A stretch of 64,000 bases of DNA from an uncultured Prevotellaceae bacterium. GTDB lineage: Bacteria > Bacteroidota > Bacteroidia > Bacteroidales > Bacteroidaceae. Shown here piece by piece: positions 43,771-51,912 of this stretch. The DNA is taken from the NCBI GenBank assembly GCA_902776665.1, contig CACYQZ010000002.1, forward strand, positions 101,108 through 165,107, given 5' to 3'. A program made the translations under genes and the position numbers. The stretch's first letter is position 1. Each line of letters begins with the position of its first letter. The notes under the pieces were generated by a model. The model did not search any database. It saw only the letters and a program-made list of their open reading frames with translations, and was not told the origin of the DNA.

Positions 43771-44682
43771 ATGATTATGACAGGTGCTCTGAAAACAAAA
43801 ATCTGGCGCGAAGTGCGCGACTACGCGATGATTACCATCGCCATGCTTTCCTATTGTATCGGATGGTCGGCCTTCCTCCTGCCCAACACCCTCGCCTCGG
43901 GCGGTGTGGCAGGTATTTCCTCTATTCTGGAGTGGAGTCCGCTGGCGATTCCGGCTCAGGTGAGCTATTTTGTCATCAACGCCATTCTGCTCATCTTCGC
44001 GTTGGTGACGCTGGGTTGGAGGTTCTGCGTGAAAACCATCTACGCCGTGGCCGTGCTGACGGTTGCGCTTGCACTCATCCGCGACAAGGTGGCCAGCCTG
44101 CACCTGCTTGCCGACCAGCCTTTCATGGCCGCCATCATCGGCTCTGTTTTCTGCGGTTCGGGCGTGGGCATCGGTCTTGCTTTCCGCGGTTCGACGGGTG
44201 GTACCGACATTGTGGCCGCCATCATCAATAAATATCGCGACATTTCGCTTGGCCGAATTATCATGATTCTCGACGTCGTCATCATTTCAAGTTCTTACTT
44301 CGTGCTGCGCGACTGGGAGCGCGTCATCTACGGCTACGTCGTGCTCTACGTCACGGCTTTCTGCATCGACCAAGTTGTCAACAACATGCGCCGTTCGGTG
44401 CAGTTTTTCATCATTTCCGAGCATTACAAGGAGATTGGCGACCGCATCAACAAAGAGCCGCGCCGAGGTGTCACCACTATCGACGCACACGGTTTTTACA
44501 GTGGAAAAGAGATGAAAATGCTCTTCGTTTTGGCCAAACGGCGCGAGAGCGGTCGTATTTTCCAGGTCATCAACGACATCGACCCCACGGCCTTCGTTTC
44601 TCAGAGTGCCGTCATTGGCGTGTATGGCGAGGGTTTCGACCGCTTCAAGGTGAAGCATCGTTCGCCGAAGCCGATTAAATAA
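43771..44682 (+). CDS. YitT-family membrane protein (DUF161/DUF2179)
   Basis: 303 residues from ATG 43771 (43777 possible). Five to six hydrophobic segments form the YitT domain, with the conserved GGVAGISSILEW, FCGSGVGIGLAFRGSTGGTD and RVIYGYVVLYVTAFCID. The C-terminal 80 residues are the cytoplasmic DUF2179 domain (GVTTIDAHGFYSGKEMKMLF). The function of the family is not established. It is followed after 18 nt by rnhB. Confidence 0.88.
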   Translation: MIMTGALKTKIWREVRDYAMITIAMLSYCIGWSAFLLPNTLASGGVAGISSILEWSPLAIPAQVSYFVINAILLIFALVTLGWRFCVKTIYAVAVLTVALALIRDKVASLHLLADQPFMAAIIGSVFCGSGVGIGLAFRGSTGGTDIVAAIINKYRDISLGRIIMILDVVIISSSYFVLRDWERVIYGYVVLYVTAFCIDQVVNNMRRSVQFFIISEHYKEIGDRINKEPRRGVTTIDAHGFYSGKEMKMLFVLAKRRESGRIFQVINDIDPTAFVSQSAVIGVYGEGFDRFKVKHRSPKPIK

Positions 44683-44700
44683 CGTCATTTTCGAGCGTCG

Positions 44701-45387
44701 ATGTTGAAATCACATTATCATACAGGAGTCGTTGAGGCGGGCTGCGACGAGGCCGGTCGGGGTTGCTTGGCGGGCAGCGTGTTTGCCGCGGCTGTCATTC
44801 TGCCCCCCGACTACGACAATCCGCTGCTGAACGACTCGAAGCAACTGACCGAGCGGAAACGCTACGAACTGCGACGGCAAATCGAGAAAGAGGCCGTGGC
44901 GTGGGCGGTGGCGAGTGTTTCGCCCGAGGAAATCGACCAAATCAACATTCTACGTGCGTCGATTTTGGCGATGCACCGTGCGCTCGACCAACTTCGCGTG
45001 CGTCCCGAGGCCATTATCGTCGATGGCAACCGCTTTGAGCCGTATCGTCCCAAGTCCACCACCCACCACCCATCACCTAACACCTATCACCCAAAGAGCC
45101 TCCCCCAGTTGGGGGAGGTTGGAGGGGGCTTAATCCCCCACGCCTGCATCGTGAAAGGCGATTCGAAGTTCCAGTCGATTGCTGCCGCGAGCATTCTGGC
45201 GAAAACCTACCGCGACGACTACATGATGCAGTTGGCCGAGAAATTTCCACAGTACGATTGGCAGTCGAACAAAGGCTATCCCACGGCAAAGCATCGCGAG
45301 GCCATCCGCCGGTTTGGCATCACGCCCTATCATCGGAAGTCGTATAACTTGTTGGGTGACAGCGAGTTGTCGTTAGACTTCAAATAA
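44701..45387 (+). CDS. rnhB: Ribonuclease HII with in-frame repeat insertion
   Basis: 228 residues. Active-site acids are present: [15 protein letters not shown] (Asp16, Glu17) and the second Asp in [11 protein letters not shown] (Asp108). [20 protein letters not shown] is conserved. RNase HII removes ribonucleotides and RNA primers from DNA. Between RFEPYR and [10 protein letters not shown], where family members have only a few residues, about 28 residues are inserted (117-144; [13 protein letters not shown] and [10 protein letters not shown]). They are encoded by a dispersed repeat. The frame is kept and the catalytic residues lie outside the insert, so the enzyme may still work. Its 3' end overlaps the convergent recO by 15 bp. 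Confidence 0.92.
   Translation: MLKSHYHTGVVEAGCDEAGRGCLAGSVFAAAVILPPDYDNPLLNDSKQLTERKRYELRRQIEKEAVAWAVASVSPEEIDQINILRASILAMHRALDQLRVRPEAIIVDGNRFEPYRPKSTTHHPSPNTYHPKSLPQLGEVGGGLIPHACIVKGDSKFQSIAAASILAKTYRDDYMMQLAEKFPQYDWQSNKGYPTAKHREAIRRFGITPYHRKSYNLLGDSELSLDFK
45049..45132 (+). repeat. Palindromic repeat inserted in rnhB
   Basis: Begins with CACC/CACCCATCACC-type repeats and then has a perfect inverted repeat CCTCCCCCA (45099-45107) / TGGGGGAGG (45110-45118), followed by TTGGAGGGGGCTT. Related units lie at 57.8, 58.9, 59.2 and 61.2 kb, and the CACCCAT part recurs at 46.9 and 62.6 kb. Confidence 0.75.
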
Positions 45388-46101
45388 TTCTTTTAAAATT
45401 TCAATCGATTTAAGTTCGGGAAAATTCGGCACGTGCAGCCGATAATAAGTAAGGATGAACTCCGCAATTCGGTTGCGCTCGTGGCGGTTCATCTGAAAAA
45501 GGTGCATCGACTCGAAACTCATTCTCATCAGCGTGTTGATTCGCTCCGCCTCCGCTGGTTCCACCACATCGGCGTGCGACGGCCTGATGGCCACGAAAGT
45601 GCCGTTTCGCAGGTCGAAGCAGTCGCCGTCGTGATAGTCGTCGAGGTTCGGGAAAAATCCGATGAATCGCGACAGTCGCATCATAAAAACAAGGTGGAAA
45701 TTCGCAAAAGAGCGTGACTGTCCGTCGAGCCACAAAATGCCGTTCTCGACATATTGGAAAAGTGCCTCGTTTTGTTGTTCGCCGCGCGTCGCATACAGCA
45801 GAAATTCCGCCACGAAGAGCGAAATCGACATTTTTGCGGGGTCGAAGGGAATCGACGTGAACGGCTGCGACATCTGCACGTCGCGCAACCGTTGCAAACC
45901 GCCTCCCTGACGGTGGTCGAACTCGATGGAAAGCATCGTCAGGGGTTGGAAAAGTTGTTTTTTGAGTTTTCCTTTTTGCGTTTTCGGCAGTCGGCACACG
46001 AACGACACACGACCGAAGTCAGCCGTGAGCATATCGACGATGGTTTTGTCCTCGCCGTATTTCATCGAATGGAGCACGATCGCCCGCGTTTTTGTCAGCA
46101 T
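45373..46101 (-). CDS. recO: DNA repair protein RecO
   Basis: 242 residues. N-terminal OB fold with the RecO pattern ([34 protein letters not shown]), followed by the helical domain typical of Bacteroidetes RecO. RecO helps load RecA at SSB-coated single strands together with RecR. Its coding end overlaps rnhB by 15 bp in convergent orientation. Confidence 0.92.
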   Translation of the reverse strand: MLTKTRAIVLHSMKYGEDKTIVDMLTADFGRVSFVCRLPKTQKGKLKKQLFQPLTMLSIEFDHRQGGGLQRLRDVQMSQPFTSIPFDPAKMSISLFVAEFLLYATRGEQQNEALFQYVENGILWLDGQSRSFANFHLVFMMRLSRFIGFFPNLDDYHDGDCFDLRNGTFVAIRPSHADVVEPAEAERINTLMRMSFESMHLFQMNRHERNRIAEFILTYYRLHVPNFPELKSIEILKELFEV

Positions 46102-46155
46102 AACACGACAAAATTACGAATTTTTACGCGAAAAATGAAATTTTTTTGAAGAAAA

Positions 46156-46187
46156 TTTGGAGAATTGATAAAAAAGCCGTACCTTTG
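46156..46187 (+). promoter_or_regulatory. Promoter of tRNA-Glu/rpsT
   Basis: TTTG (46156-46159), 20-nt spacer, TACCTTTG (46180-46187), about 20 nt before the tRNA. Confidence 0.85.
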
Positions 46188-46206
46188 CACCCGCTTACAG
46201 CATTTT

Positions 46207-46278
46207 GGTCCCTTCGTCTATCGGTTAGGACGAGAGATTTTCATTCTCTAAAGAGGAGTTCGACTCTCCTAGGGACTA
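46207..46278 (+). tRNA. tRNA-Glu (UUC)
   Basis: A normal 72-nt cloverleaf with acceptor stem GGTCCCT/AGGGACT (first pair G-U), Glu-type D arm (GTCTATCGGTTAGGAC), anticodon TTC in GATTTTCATTC, and T arm GAGGAGTTCGACTCTCC. It has an ordinary short variable loop, in contrast to the two tRNA-like genes at 11 kb. Confidence 0.95.
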
Positions 46279-46448
46279 CAAAAATCGGAATCCGTCATCT
46301 GCGCAGCGATGCGCCATCGGAATAATCCAGAGGAACGGTGATGGAGAACTTTAGAAATGAAAAGTTCGCCGAGGGCAGCCGAAAAGCGCAAGACCCATAA
46401 GCTTCCGTAAAGAATTTAAAATTAACAATTTAAAATTAAGAATTAAAA
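46279..46448 (+). promoter_or_regulatory. Structured leader ahead of rpsT
   Basis: The 170 nt between tRNA-Glu and rpsT contain no gene. They show a GCGC...GCGC hairpin near 46300-46315 and GAACTTT/AAAAGTTC near 46340-46365, then AT-rich sequence before the start. S20 limits its own translation in other bacteria; this leader may serve such control, which is inference. Confidence 0.35.
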
Positions 46449-46706
46449 ATGGCAAATCACAAATCAGCTCTGAAGAGAATTCGTCAGACGAAGAAAAGAA
46501 ACGAGCACAACCGCTACTATGCAAAAACGATGCGCAACGCCGTTCGCAAACTGCGCGCTATGACCGACAAGGAAGAAGCAGAAAAGCTCTATCCCAGCGT
46601 TCAGAAGATGCTCGACAAACTGGCTAAGACCAACATCATCCACAAGAACAAAGCATCCAACCTCAAGTCGAAGTTGGCAAAGCATATCAAGAGCCTCGGC
46701 GAATAA
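46449..46706 (+). CDS. rpsT: 30S ribosomal protein S20
   Basis: 85 residues, the usual S20 length, with the typical N-terminus [20 protein letters not shown] and the Lys-rich C-terminal helix ([20 protein letters not shown]). A primary binder of 16S rRNA. Shares a promoter with tRNA-Glu and ends at a strong hairpin. Confidence 0.97.
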   Translation: MANHKSALKRIRQTKKRNEHNRYYAKTMRNAVRKLRAMTDKEEAEKLYPSVQKMLDKLAKTNIIHKNKASNLKSKLAKHIKSLGE

Positions 46707-46723
46707 GCCACGGCGACGAAACA

Positions 46724-46757
46724 AAAAGACCATTTTCCTTACGGAAAGTGGTCTTTT
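46724..46757. terminator. Terminator after rpsT
   Basis: AAAAGACCATTTTCC pairs with GGAAAGTGGTCTTTT around a TTAC loop, followed by nine T; the A-run on the left may also stop the convergent queH transcript. Confidence 0.88.
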
Positions 46758-46797
46758 TTTTTGTCATAAAACCGTTGGGGTCGCGGTGAAAATCCTT

Positions 46798-47439
46798 TTA
46801 ACTTCTGAAGCTGAACTCGCAACCGCAATATTGTTGGTTGTAAAAACCAAATTCCTTGAGAAGTTGGTTGCGACGCTCGTAAAGACCGCCCTTGCGCCAG
46901 TTTTGGGACCAGAATTTCGGATAGTTGATAGTTGACAGTTGATCGTTGACAGTTGGGTGATGGGTGTTGGAATTATGAACTATGAACTGTGAACTATGAA
47001 CTGAAGCCTCCGCGGCCTGGCCTGCGCGATTGATTTGTTCGATGTCTTTCCAGCGCGACGAGGCGAGGGTAGTGGTGAAATAGGGAATGCCGAGTTCTTG
47101 CGCTTTCAACGCTGTGGCTTTCAGGCGCAGAAAAAAACAGCGTTCGCAACGCCGACCGCGCTCGGGTTCGCCCTCCAATCCGCAAATGCCCCCCAGCCAT
47201 TCGTCGTGGTTGTAGTCGCCGTCGATCCAGCGCACACCGAGGCTTTCAGCGTGGCGCTTGCTCTCTTGTTTGCGTATTTCGTATTCCTCGCGAGGAAAAA
47301 TGTTCGGATTGTAATAGAAAATAACGGGGCGCACACCATTCGCCAGCATCCATTCGACAATGGCCGACGAACATGGGGCACAACAGGCGTGCAGTAGCAC
47401 GTCTGTCAGCCCCTCAGGAACGGCAATCGCAGTTTTCAA
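46798..47439 (-). CDS. queH: Epoxyqueuosine reductase QueH with in-frame insertion
   Basis: 213 residues. QueH (DUF208) cysteine motifs are intact: ACCAPCS (Cys19, 20, 23), GRRCERCF (Cys98, 101) and YCGC near the end (Cys205, 207). They bind an iron-sulfur cluster and a second metal. The enzyme makes the last step of queuosine synthesis in tRNA. Residues about 146-174 (SVHSSQFIVHNSN and THHPTVNDQLSTINYP) interrupt the conserved INRAGQAA...FWSQNWRKGGL segment and come from a dispersed repeat. Frame and motifs are preserved. Confidence 0.9.
   Translation of the reverse strand: MKTAIAVPEGLTDVLLHACCAPCSSAIVEWMLANGVRPVIFYYNPNIFPREEYEIRKQESKRHAESLGVRWIDGDYNHDEWLGGICGLEGEPERGRRCERCFFLRLKATALKAQELGIPYFTTTLASSRWKDIEQINRAGQAAEASVHSSQFIVHNSNTHHPTVNDQLSTINYPKFWSQNWRKGGLYERRNQLLKEFGFYNQQYCGCEFSFRS
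46918..47004 (-). repeat. Repeat inserted in queH
   Basis: Composed of GTTGATAGTTGACAG-like and ATGAACTATGAACTGTGAAC-like short repeats around a core GGGTGATGGGTGTTGG, which is the reverse complement of the CACCCATCACC unit in rnhB and the CACCCATCATCC unit in fprA. Confidence 0.7.
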
Positions 47440-47457
47440 ACCTCGTCAGCGAAAACC

Positions 47458-47931
47458 TTATTTGTTCAGTTTGGCAGCTTTTTCAGCAGCTTGCTGTGCC
47501 TTGTGCTGTGCTTTCACGGCATCGGCCTGCGCTTTCAGTGCCTTGTGCTTCAACTTCAGGTCGCCCTCGGCAGCAGCGGCTTTCTCAGCGGCTTTGGCAG
47601 CCTTTTCCTGTGCTTTTTCGGCATCGCGGGCAGCCTTTTTAGCAGCCTGATTGGCCTTCTCGCGCTTTTCTATTTCCTTCTGCTTTTTCTTGGCAGCTTT
47701 TTCGCGAGCCTTGGCCTCTTTTTCAGCCTTTTTTGCTTCTTTCTGAGCCTTTGCCTGCTCCTTATCAGCCTTCTGACGAGCCTTCAAAGCTTCTTTGTGA
47801 GCCTTTTCTTTCTCTTTTTGCAGGGCTGTCTGCTGAGCGGGGTCAGTCACTACGGCTTGCGCCTGTGCGGTGGTTGTACCGATGACGGCCATCACTGCGA
47901 TGGCGGCCAACTTCATCATCATTTTCTTCAT
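47458..47931 (-). CDS. Secreted Ala/Lys-rich coiled-coil protein
   Basis: 157 residues. A signal peptide (MKKMMMKLAAIAVMAVIGTTTAQA) is followed by almost pure Ala, Lys, Glu and Gln in heptad-like order (KARQKADKEQAKAQKEAKKA). It would form one long basic periplasmic helix, somewhat like TolA domain II. No enzyme motif is present. Similar proteins occur in Prevotella without known role. Composition is biased, so homology searches will be misleading. Confidence 0.65.
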   Translation of the reverse strand: MKKMMMKLAAIAVMAVIGTTTAQAQAVVTDPAQQTALQKEKEKAHKEALKARQKADKEQAKAQKEAKKAEKEAKAREKAAKKKQKEIEKREKANQAAKKAARDAEKAQEKAAKAAEKAAAAEGDLKLKHKALKAQADAVKAQHKAQQAAEKAAKLNK

Positions 47932-47967
47932 AACTTCTTGATTTTTAATATTTTAAATGATAAAAAA

Positions 47968-48777
47968 TTATTTCGGTAAATGAAACGCTATCGACATTTC
48001 CGTTAATTGTTCCTCGCTCATTCCCTCGGGTTCAAATCCCATCTGACGGGCGGCGATGTAGATTTTCGCACTCTTTTCGAGTACGTCGATTTGGTCGAAA
48101 GCGTCCATGGCATCGAGACCTTTGGCGAAAACGCCGTGCTTCTCCCAAAGCACCACGTCGTAGTCTTCGAGTTCGCGTAGCGTGGCTTCGGCCAATGCCG
48201 TCGAGCCCGGCAGCAAATAAGGTACAACGCCCAGTCCGAGCGGACAAAACGCTTTCGTTTCGGGAATCATCGACCACAGGAGTCGCGTCAGCACGTCTTT
48301 TTTGAGGAATTTCCGACAATGGCTCATCGCCACGAGTTCAATCGGATGGGTGTGGACGGTGGCGCGATAGGGCGATTTCTCGGCAATCAGTCGGGCGTGG
48401 ACGCTCAAGTGGCTCGGCAGTTCGCTCGTGGGCCAAACCACCTCGTCGCCGACGATTTCGTAAGTCGCGCAGTCGTCGAGGATTCGGATGATGGCACCGT
48501 TTTCCATCGGCCAGCGTGCCAAGTCGCGCATCCGCTTGCCCGTGCCTTTGCAATAGAAATAGCAGCCGCGCAGTTCGGGCAGTGTCACCCCGATGGGTTT
48601 CACTTCGCTGATGGCCGGCAGTCGGCGAATCGTGTCATCGACCCACTCCGTCACGTTTACCGTGATGTTGCCGCCGTTGCGCTCGGCCCACCCGTTTTGC
48701 CACAGGTAGCCAGCCACTTCCGCCGTCTTCAAAATTTCCGCTTTCAGCGCGTCGCGTCCTTCCAAAATATGGTTCAT
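47968..48777 (-). CDS. rhaD: Rhamnulose-1-phosphate aldolase
   Basis: 269 residues from ATG 48777 (E. coli RhaD has 274); an upstream ATG at 48828 would overlap the promoter region. Class II aldolase motifs: ERNGGNITVNV (about 32-42), HTHPIELVAMSH (zinc histidines, about 141-152), WEKHGVFAKG (about 210-219). It splits L-rhamnulose 1-phosphate into dihydroxyacetone phosphate and lactaldehyde. No other rha genes are next to it, so the pathway is scattered. A TATCTTTG box at 48813-48806 lies 30 nt upstream. Confidence 0.9.
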   Translation of the reverse strand: MNHILEGRDALKAEILKTAEVAGYLWQNGWAERNGGNITVNVTEWVDDTIRRLPAISEVKPIGVTLPELRGCYFYCKGTGKRMRDLARWPMENGAIIRILDDCATYEIVGDEVVWPTSELPSHLSVHARLIAEKSPYRATVHTHPIELVAMSHCRKFLKKDVLTRLLWSMIPETKAFCPLGLGVVPYLLPGSTALAEATLRELEDYDVVLWEKHGVFAKGLDAMDAFDQIDVLEKSAKIYIAARQMGFEPEGMSEEQLTEMSIAFHLPK

Positions 48778-48855
48778 TTTTTCAAAAAATGTTTGATAAT
48801 TGCTGCAAAGATAAGGAGAATATTTCAATTATTGGCAGAAAATTTCAAAATTTAT

Positions 48856-48886
48856 TTTGTTCGATGCTGAGATTTTCGTATCTTTG
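48856..48886 (+). promoter_or_regulatory. Promoter of the carboxynorspermidine dehydrogenase-like gene
   Basis: TTTG (48856-48859), 19-nt spacer, TATCTTTG (48879-48886). Confidence 0.82.
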
Positions 48887-48953
48887 TACCTGAAATTTTC
48901 GAAATATACCGATTTTTACGCCTATTATTTAAACAATTATAAACGAAAAAACC

Positions 48954-50189
48954 ATGAGCAAAGTACTAATGATTGGCGCCGGTGGCGTCGCAACAGTGGC
49001 TGCGTTTAAGATTGCGCAGAATCCCGACGTGTTTACCGACTTTATGATTGCAAGCCGTCGCAAGGCGAAGTGTGACAAAATCGTGGAAGACATCCACAAG
49101 GCTGGCTACAAGATGGACATCAAGACCGCGCAGGTCGATGCCGACGATGTGGAGCAGTTGAAGGCTCTTTTCAACGACTACCAGCCCGAACTGGTCATCA
49201 ATCTCGCCCTGCCGTATCAGGATTTGACGATTATGGAAGCGTGTTTGGCTTGCGGATGCAACTATCTCGACACCGCTAACTATGAGCCGAAAGACGAGGC
49301 GCACTTCGAATATTCGTGGCAGTGGGCCTACAAGGAGCGTTTCGAACAGGCTGGTCTGACGGCGATTCTCGGCTGCGGCTTCGACCCGGGCGTCAGCGGC
49401 ATTTACACCGCTTACGCCGCCAAGCACCATTTCGACGAAATCCACTATCTCGACATCGTCGATTGCAACGCCGGCGACCATCACAAGGCTTTTGCCACGA
49501 ACTTCAACCCCGAAATCAACATCCGCGAAATCACGCAGAAGGGTCTGTATTATAAAGATGGCCAATGGATTGAGACCGAACCGCTCGAAATCCACAAGCC
49601 GCTGACCTATCCGAACATCGGTCCGCGTGAGTCGTACTTGTTGCACCACGAAGAACTCGAGTCGCTCGTCATCAACTATCCGACCATCAAGCAGGCTCGT
49701 TTCTGGATGACCTTCGGCGAACAGTATATCAAGCACTTAGACGTGATTCAGAACATCGGCATGAGCCGTATCGACGAAGTGGAATACGAGGCGCCGCTGG
49801 CCGACGGAACAGGCGTGGCGAAGGTGAAAATCGTGCCGTTGCAGTTCCTCAAGGCCGTGTTGCCCAACCCGCAGGACCTCGGCGAGAACTACGAGGGCGA
49901 AACCTCGATTGGTTGCCGCATTCGTGGTATCAAAGACGGCAAGGAACGCACCTATTACGTTTATAACAACTGCTCGCACCGCGCCGCCTACGAAGAAACT
50001 GGTATGCAGGGTGTCAGTTACACGACTGGCGTTCCCGCGATGATTGGTGCGATGATGTTCCTGAAAGGTCTTTGGAAGAAGCCCGGCGTGTGGAATGTCG
50101 AGAATTTCGACCCCGACCCATTCATGGAGCAGCTCAACATCCACGGACTGCCTTGGAACGAGGTGTTCGACGGCGATTTGGAACTGTAA
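48954..50189 (+). CDS. Saccharopine dehydrogenase-family protein, probable carboxynorspermidine dehydrogenase
   Basis: 411 residues. N-terminal Rossmann fold with VLMIGAGGVATVAAFKIAQ (GxGGV, about 4-22). The remaining sequence (LPYQDLTIMEACLACGCNYLDTANYE, GCGFDPGVSGIYTAYAAKH) is typical of carboxyspermidine/carboxynorspermidine synthases. These condense aspartate semialdehyde with a diamine using NADPH, the polyamine route used by most Bacteroidetes. The partner decarboxylase is not in the window. Followed after 45 nt by upp. Confidence 0.88.
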   Translation: MSKVLMIGAGGVATVAAFKIAQNPDVFTDFMIASRRKAKCDKIVEDIHKAGYKMDIKTAQVDADDVEQLKALFNDYQPELVINLALPYQDLTIMEACLACGCNYLDTANYEPKDEAHFEYSWQWAYKERFEQAGLTAILGCGFDPGVSGIYTAYAAKHHFDEIHYLDIVDCNAGDHHKAFATNFNPEINIREITQKGLYYKDGQWIETEPLEIHKPLTYPNIGPRESYLLHHEELESLVINYPTIKQARFWMTFGEQYIKHLDVIQNIGMSRIDEVEYEAPLADGTGVAKVKIVPLQFLKAVLPNPQDLGENYEGETSIGCRIRGIKDGKERTYYVYNNCSHRAAYEETGMQGVSYTTGVPAMIGAMMFLKGLWKKPGVWNVENFDPDPFMEQLNIHGLPWNEVFDGDLEL

Positions 50190-50234
50190 AGAGCACTTTT
50201 TCAACATTTCAGTCGAAATTTAACGGAAAACGAC

Positions 50235-50894
50235 ATGAAAATCATCAATTTAAGTGAGCAAAACACGGTCGTCAATCGTTATCTTGCGGAGATTCGCGAC
50301 GAAAAGTACCAACAAAACCGGTTGCTGTTCCGCAACAACATCGAGCGCATTGGAATGTGCATGGCCTATGAGATTTCGCGCCAGCTCAACTACGAAACCA
50401 TCAAGGTGACGACACCGTTGGGCGAGGCCGAGGTCTCGGTGCCTGCCGATGAATTGATAGTGGCGACGGTGTTGCGTGCCGGACTGCCTTTCCATCAGGG
50501 GTTTCTCAACGTGTTCGACCATGCCGGCTGTGCCTTTATTTCGGCGTTCCGGATGTATAAAAATCGCGAACACACCGAGGTGGGCGTTCACACGGAATAC
50601 CTCGCTTCGCCGAGTGTCGAGGGAAAGACGCTGCTGATTGTCGATCCGATGCTGGCGACGGGCGGTTCGATGGCTGCGGCCTACGAGGCGTTCCTGAAAA
50701 CTGGCACACCGAAAAGTGTCCACATCGCTTGCGTGATTGGCACCGACGAAGGAATCGACGTGGTGCGGCAGGCCGTCGGCGAAGCCGATGTGACGGTCTG
50801 GTGCGCCGCCATCGACCCCGGCATGAACGAGCGGAAGTACATCGTTCCGGGTTTCGGCGACTGCGGCGACCTTTGCTACGGCGAAAAATTGTAG
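50235..50894 (+). CDS. upp: Uracil phosphoribosyltransferase
   Basis: 219 residues. PRPP-binding motif LLIVDPMLATGGSM (about 133-146) and the C-terminal uracil site (GMNERKYIVPGFGDCGD) identify UPRT, which makes UMP from uracil and PRPP in pyrimidine salvage. The stop codon abuts that of the convergent GH18 gene. Confidence 0.94.
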   Translation: MKIINLSEQNTVVNRYLAEIRDEKYQQNRLLFRNNIERIGMCMAYEISRQLNYETIKVTTPLGEAEVSVPADELIVATVLRAGLPFHQGFLNVFDHAGCAFISAFRMYKNREHTEVGVHTEYLASPSVEGKTLLIVDPMLATGGSMAAAYEAFLKTGTPKSVHIACVIGTDEGIDVVRQAVGEADVTVWCAAIDPGMNERKYIVPGFGDCGDLCYGEKL

Positions 50895-51902
50895 TTATTT
50901 CCTCAAATAGAGCCAAATCGAGCGCATTCCCTCGAGTTGGTCGTTGTCCTCGGTACATTCCCAATACATGGCGCCGAGCAACCCTTGTTCCTTGATGTAA
51001 CGGCATTTCCACGCCAGCGAAACGGGACTGTCGTAGGCCAAGACGAGGTTGCCGTCGGCATTGGCGAGGTAGGGAACTTTTCCGACATCGTCCCATTTTC
51101 GGGTGTATTGACCGCCCGTTTCGCCCGTCTTGACGAAACGTCCCAGCACCTTGTTGTCGCCAGCGCCACGACCGTAGAGCGGCATTCCGAGCGTGAGTTT
51201 TTGGCGCGGAACGCCAGCCTTCAAATGGGCTTGAACGGCCTCCTCGACGGTGATTCTACCCGAGAGTGACGAGCGGTAGAGCGTCGTGTGGTGCTTGGGT
51301 GGATTGGCCACGTCGTAGGCCATGATGTTCACGAAATCGAGGTATTTCAGGCAGGCTCGGAAGTCGATGAATTTCGCGTCGGCGATGGTGGCGATGGTGA
51401 GGAGTTTTTGTTTGCCGATGGCAGCGCGGATGTCGCGCATGAGCAACGTGAAGTTGTCGGTGTCGTCGGGCGAACAGCTGATGCCTGCCTCGTCGCTCGT
51501 GGGATATTCCCAGTCGATGTCGATGCCGTCGAACCCATACTGATCGACCACGCGCTTGCAGTCGCGGGCGAACGACAGCCGACAACGCTCGTCGGCAGCC
51601 ATTTCACTGAAATTTCCTGCCGTCCAGCCACCTATCGAGAGCACGATTTTCAGTTTCGGATTCTGTTTTTTCAGGGCCAAAACGCCGTGAAGAAACTCCG
51701 TGTCGCGCAAATCAACGCTGTCGAAGGTCTTGGAAACATTGCCGAAAGCGTAGTTGATGTGGGTCATCAGCGTGGGGTCGGGCATTCGCTGCGAGCCCCA
51801 CGAAGCCACGTAGGCCACGATAATCGGTTCTTGCTGCTTTTTTGCGTCGGTCGGAAGGCTGAAAAGCAAGGAAATCAGCCATAAAATCGTTGTTTTTTTC
51901 AT
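50895..51902 (-). CDS. Secreted glycosyl hydrolase family 18 protein
   Basis: 335 residues with a signal peptide (MKKTTILWLISLLFSLPTDA). GH18 landmarks: KIVLSIGGWT (SxGG, about 85-94) and DGIDIDWEYP (DxxDxDxE, catalytic Glu132), plus the C-terminal LAYDSPVSLAWKCRYIKEQG and GAMYWE. The active site is complete, so it should hydrolyse beta-1,4-linked N-acetylglucosamine polymers or N-glycan cores (endo-beta-N-acetylglucosaminidase-like); the sequence does not decide which. There is no sorting tail. Confidence 0.88.
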   Translation of the reverse strand: MKKTTILWLISLLFSLPTDAKKQQEPIIVAYVASWGSQRMPDPTLMTHINYAFGNVSKTFDSVDLRDTEFLHGVLALKKQNPKLKIVLSIGGWTAGNFSEMAADERCRLSFARDCKRVVDQYGFDGIDIDWEYPTSDEAGISCSPDDTDNFTLLMRDIRAAIGKQKLLTIATIADAKFIDFRACLKYLDFVNIMAYDVANPPKHHTTLYRSSLSGRITVEEAVQAHLKAGVPRQKLTLGMPLYGRGAGDNKVLGRFVKTGETGGQYTRKWDDVGKVPYLANADGNLVLAYDSPVSLAWKCRYIKEQGLLGAMYWECTEDNDQLEGMRSIWLYLRK

Positions 51903-51912
51903 ACATTATTTT

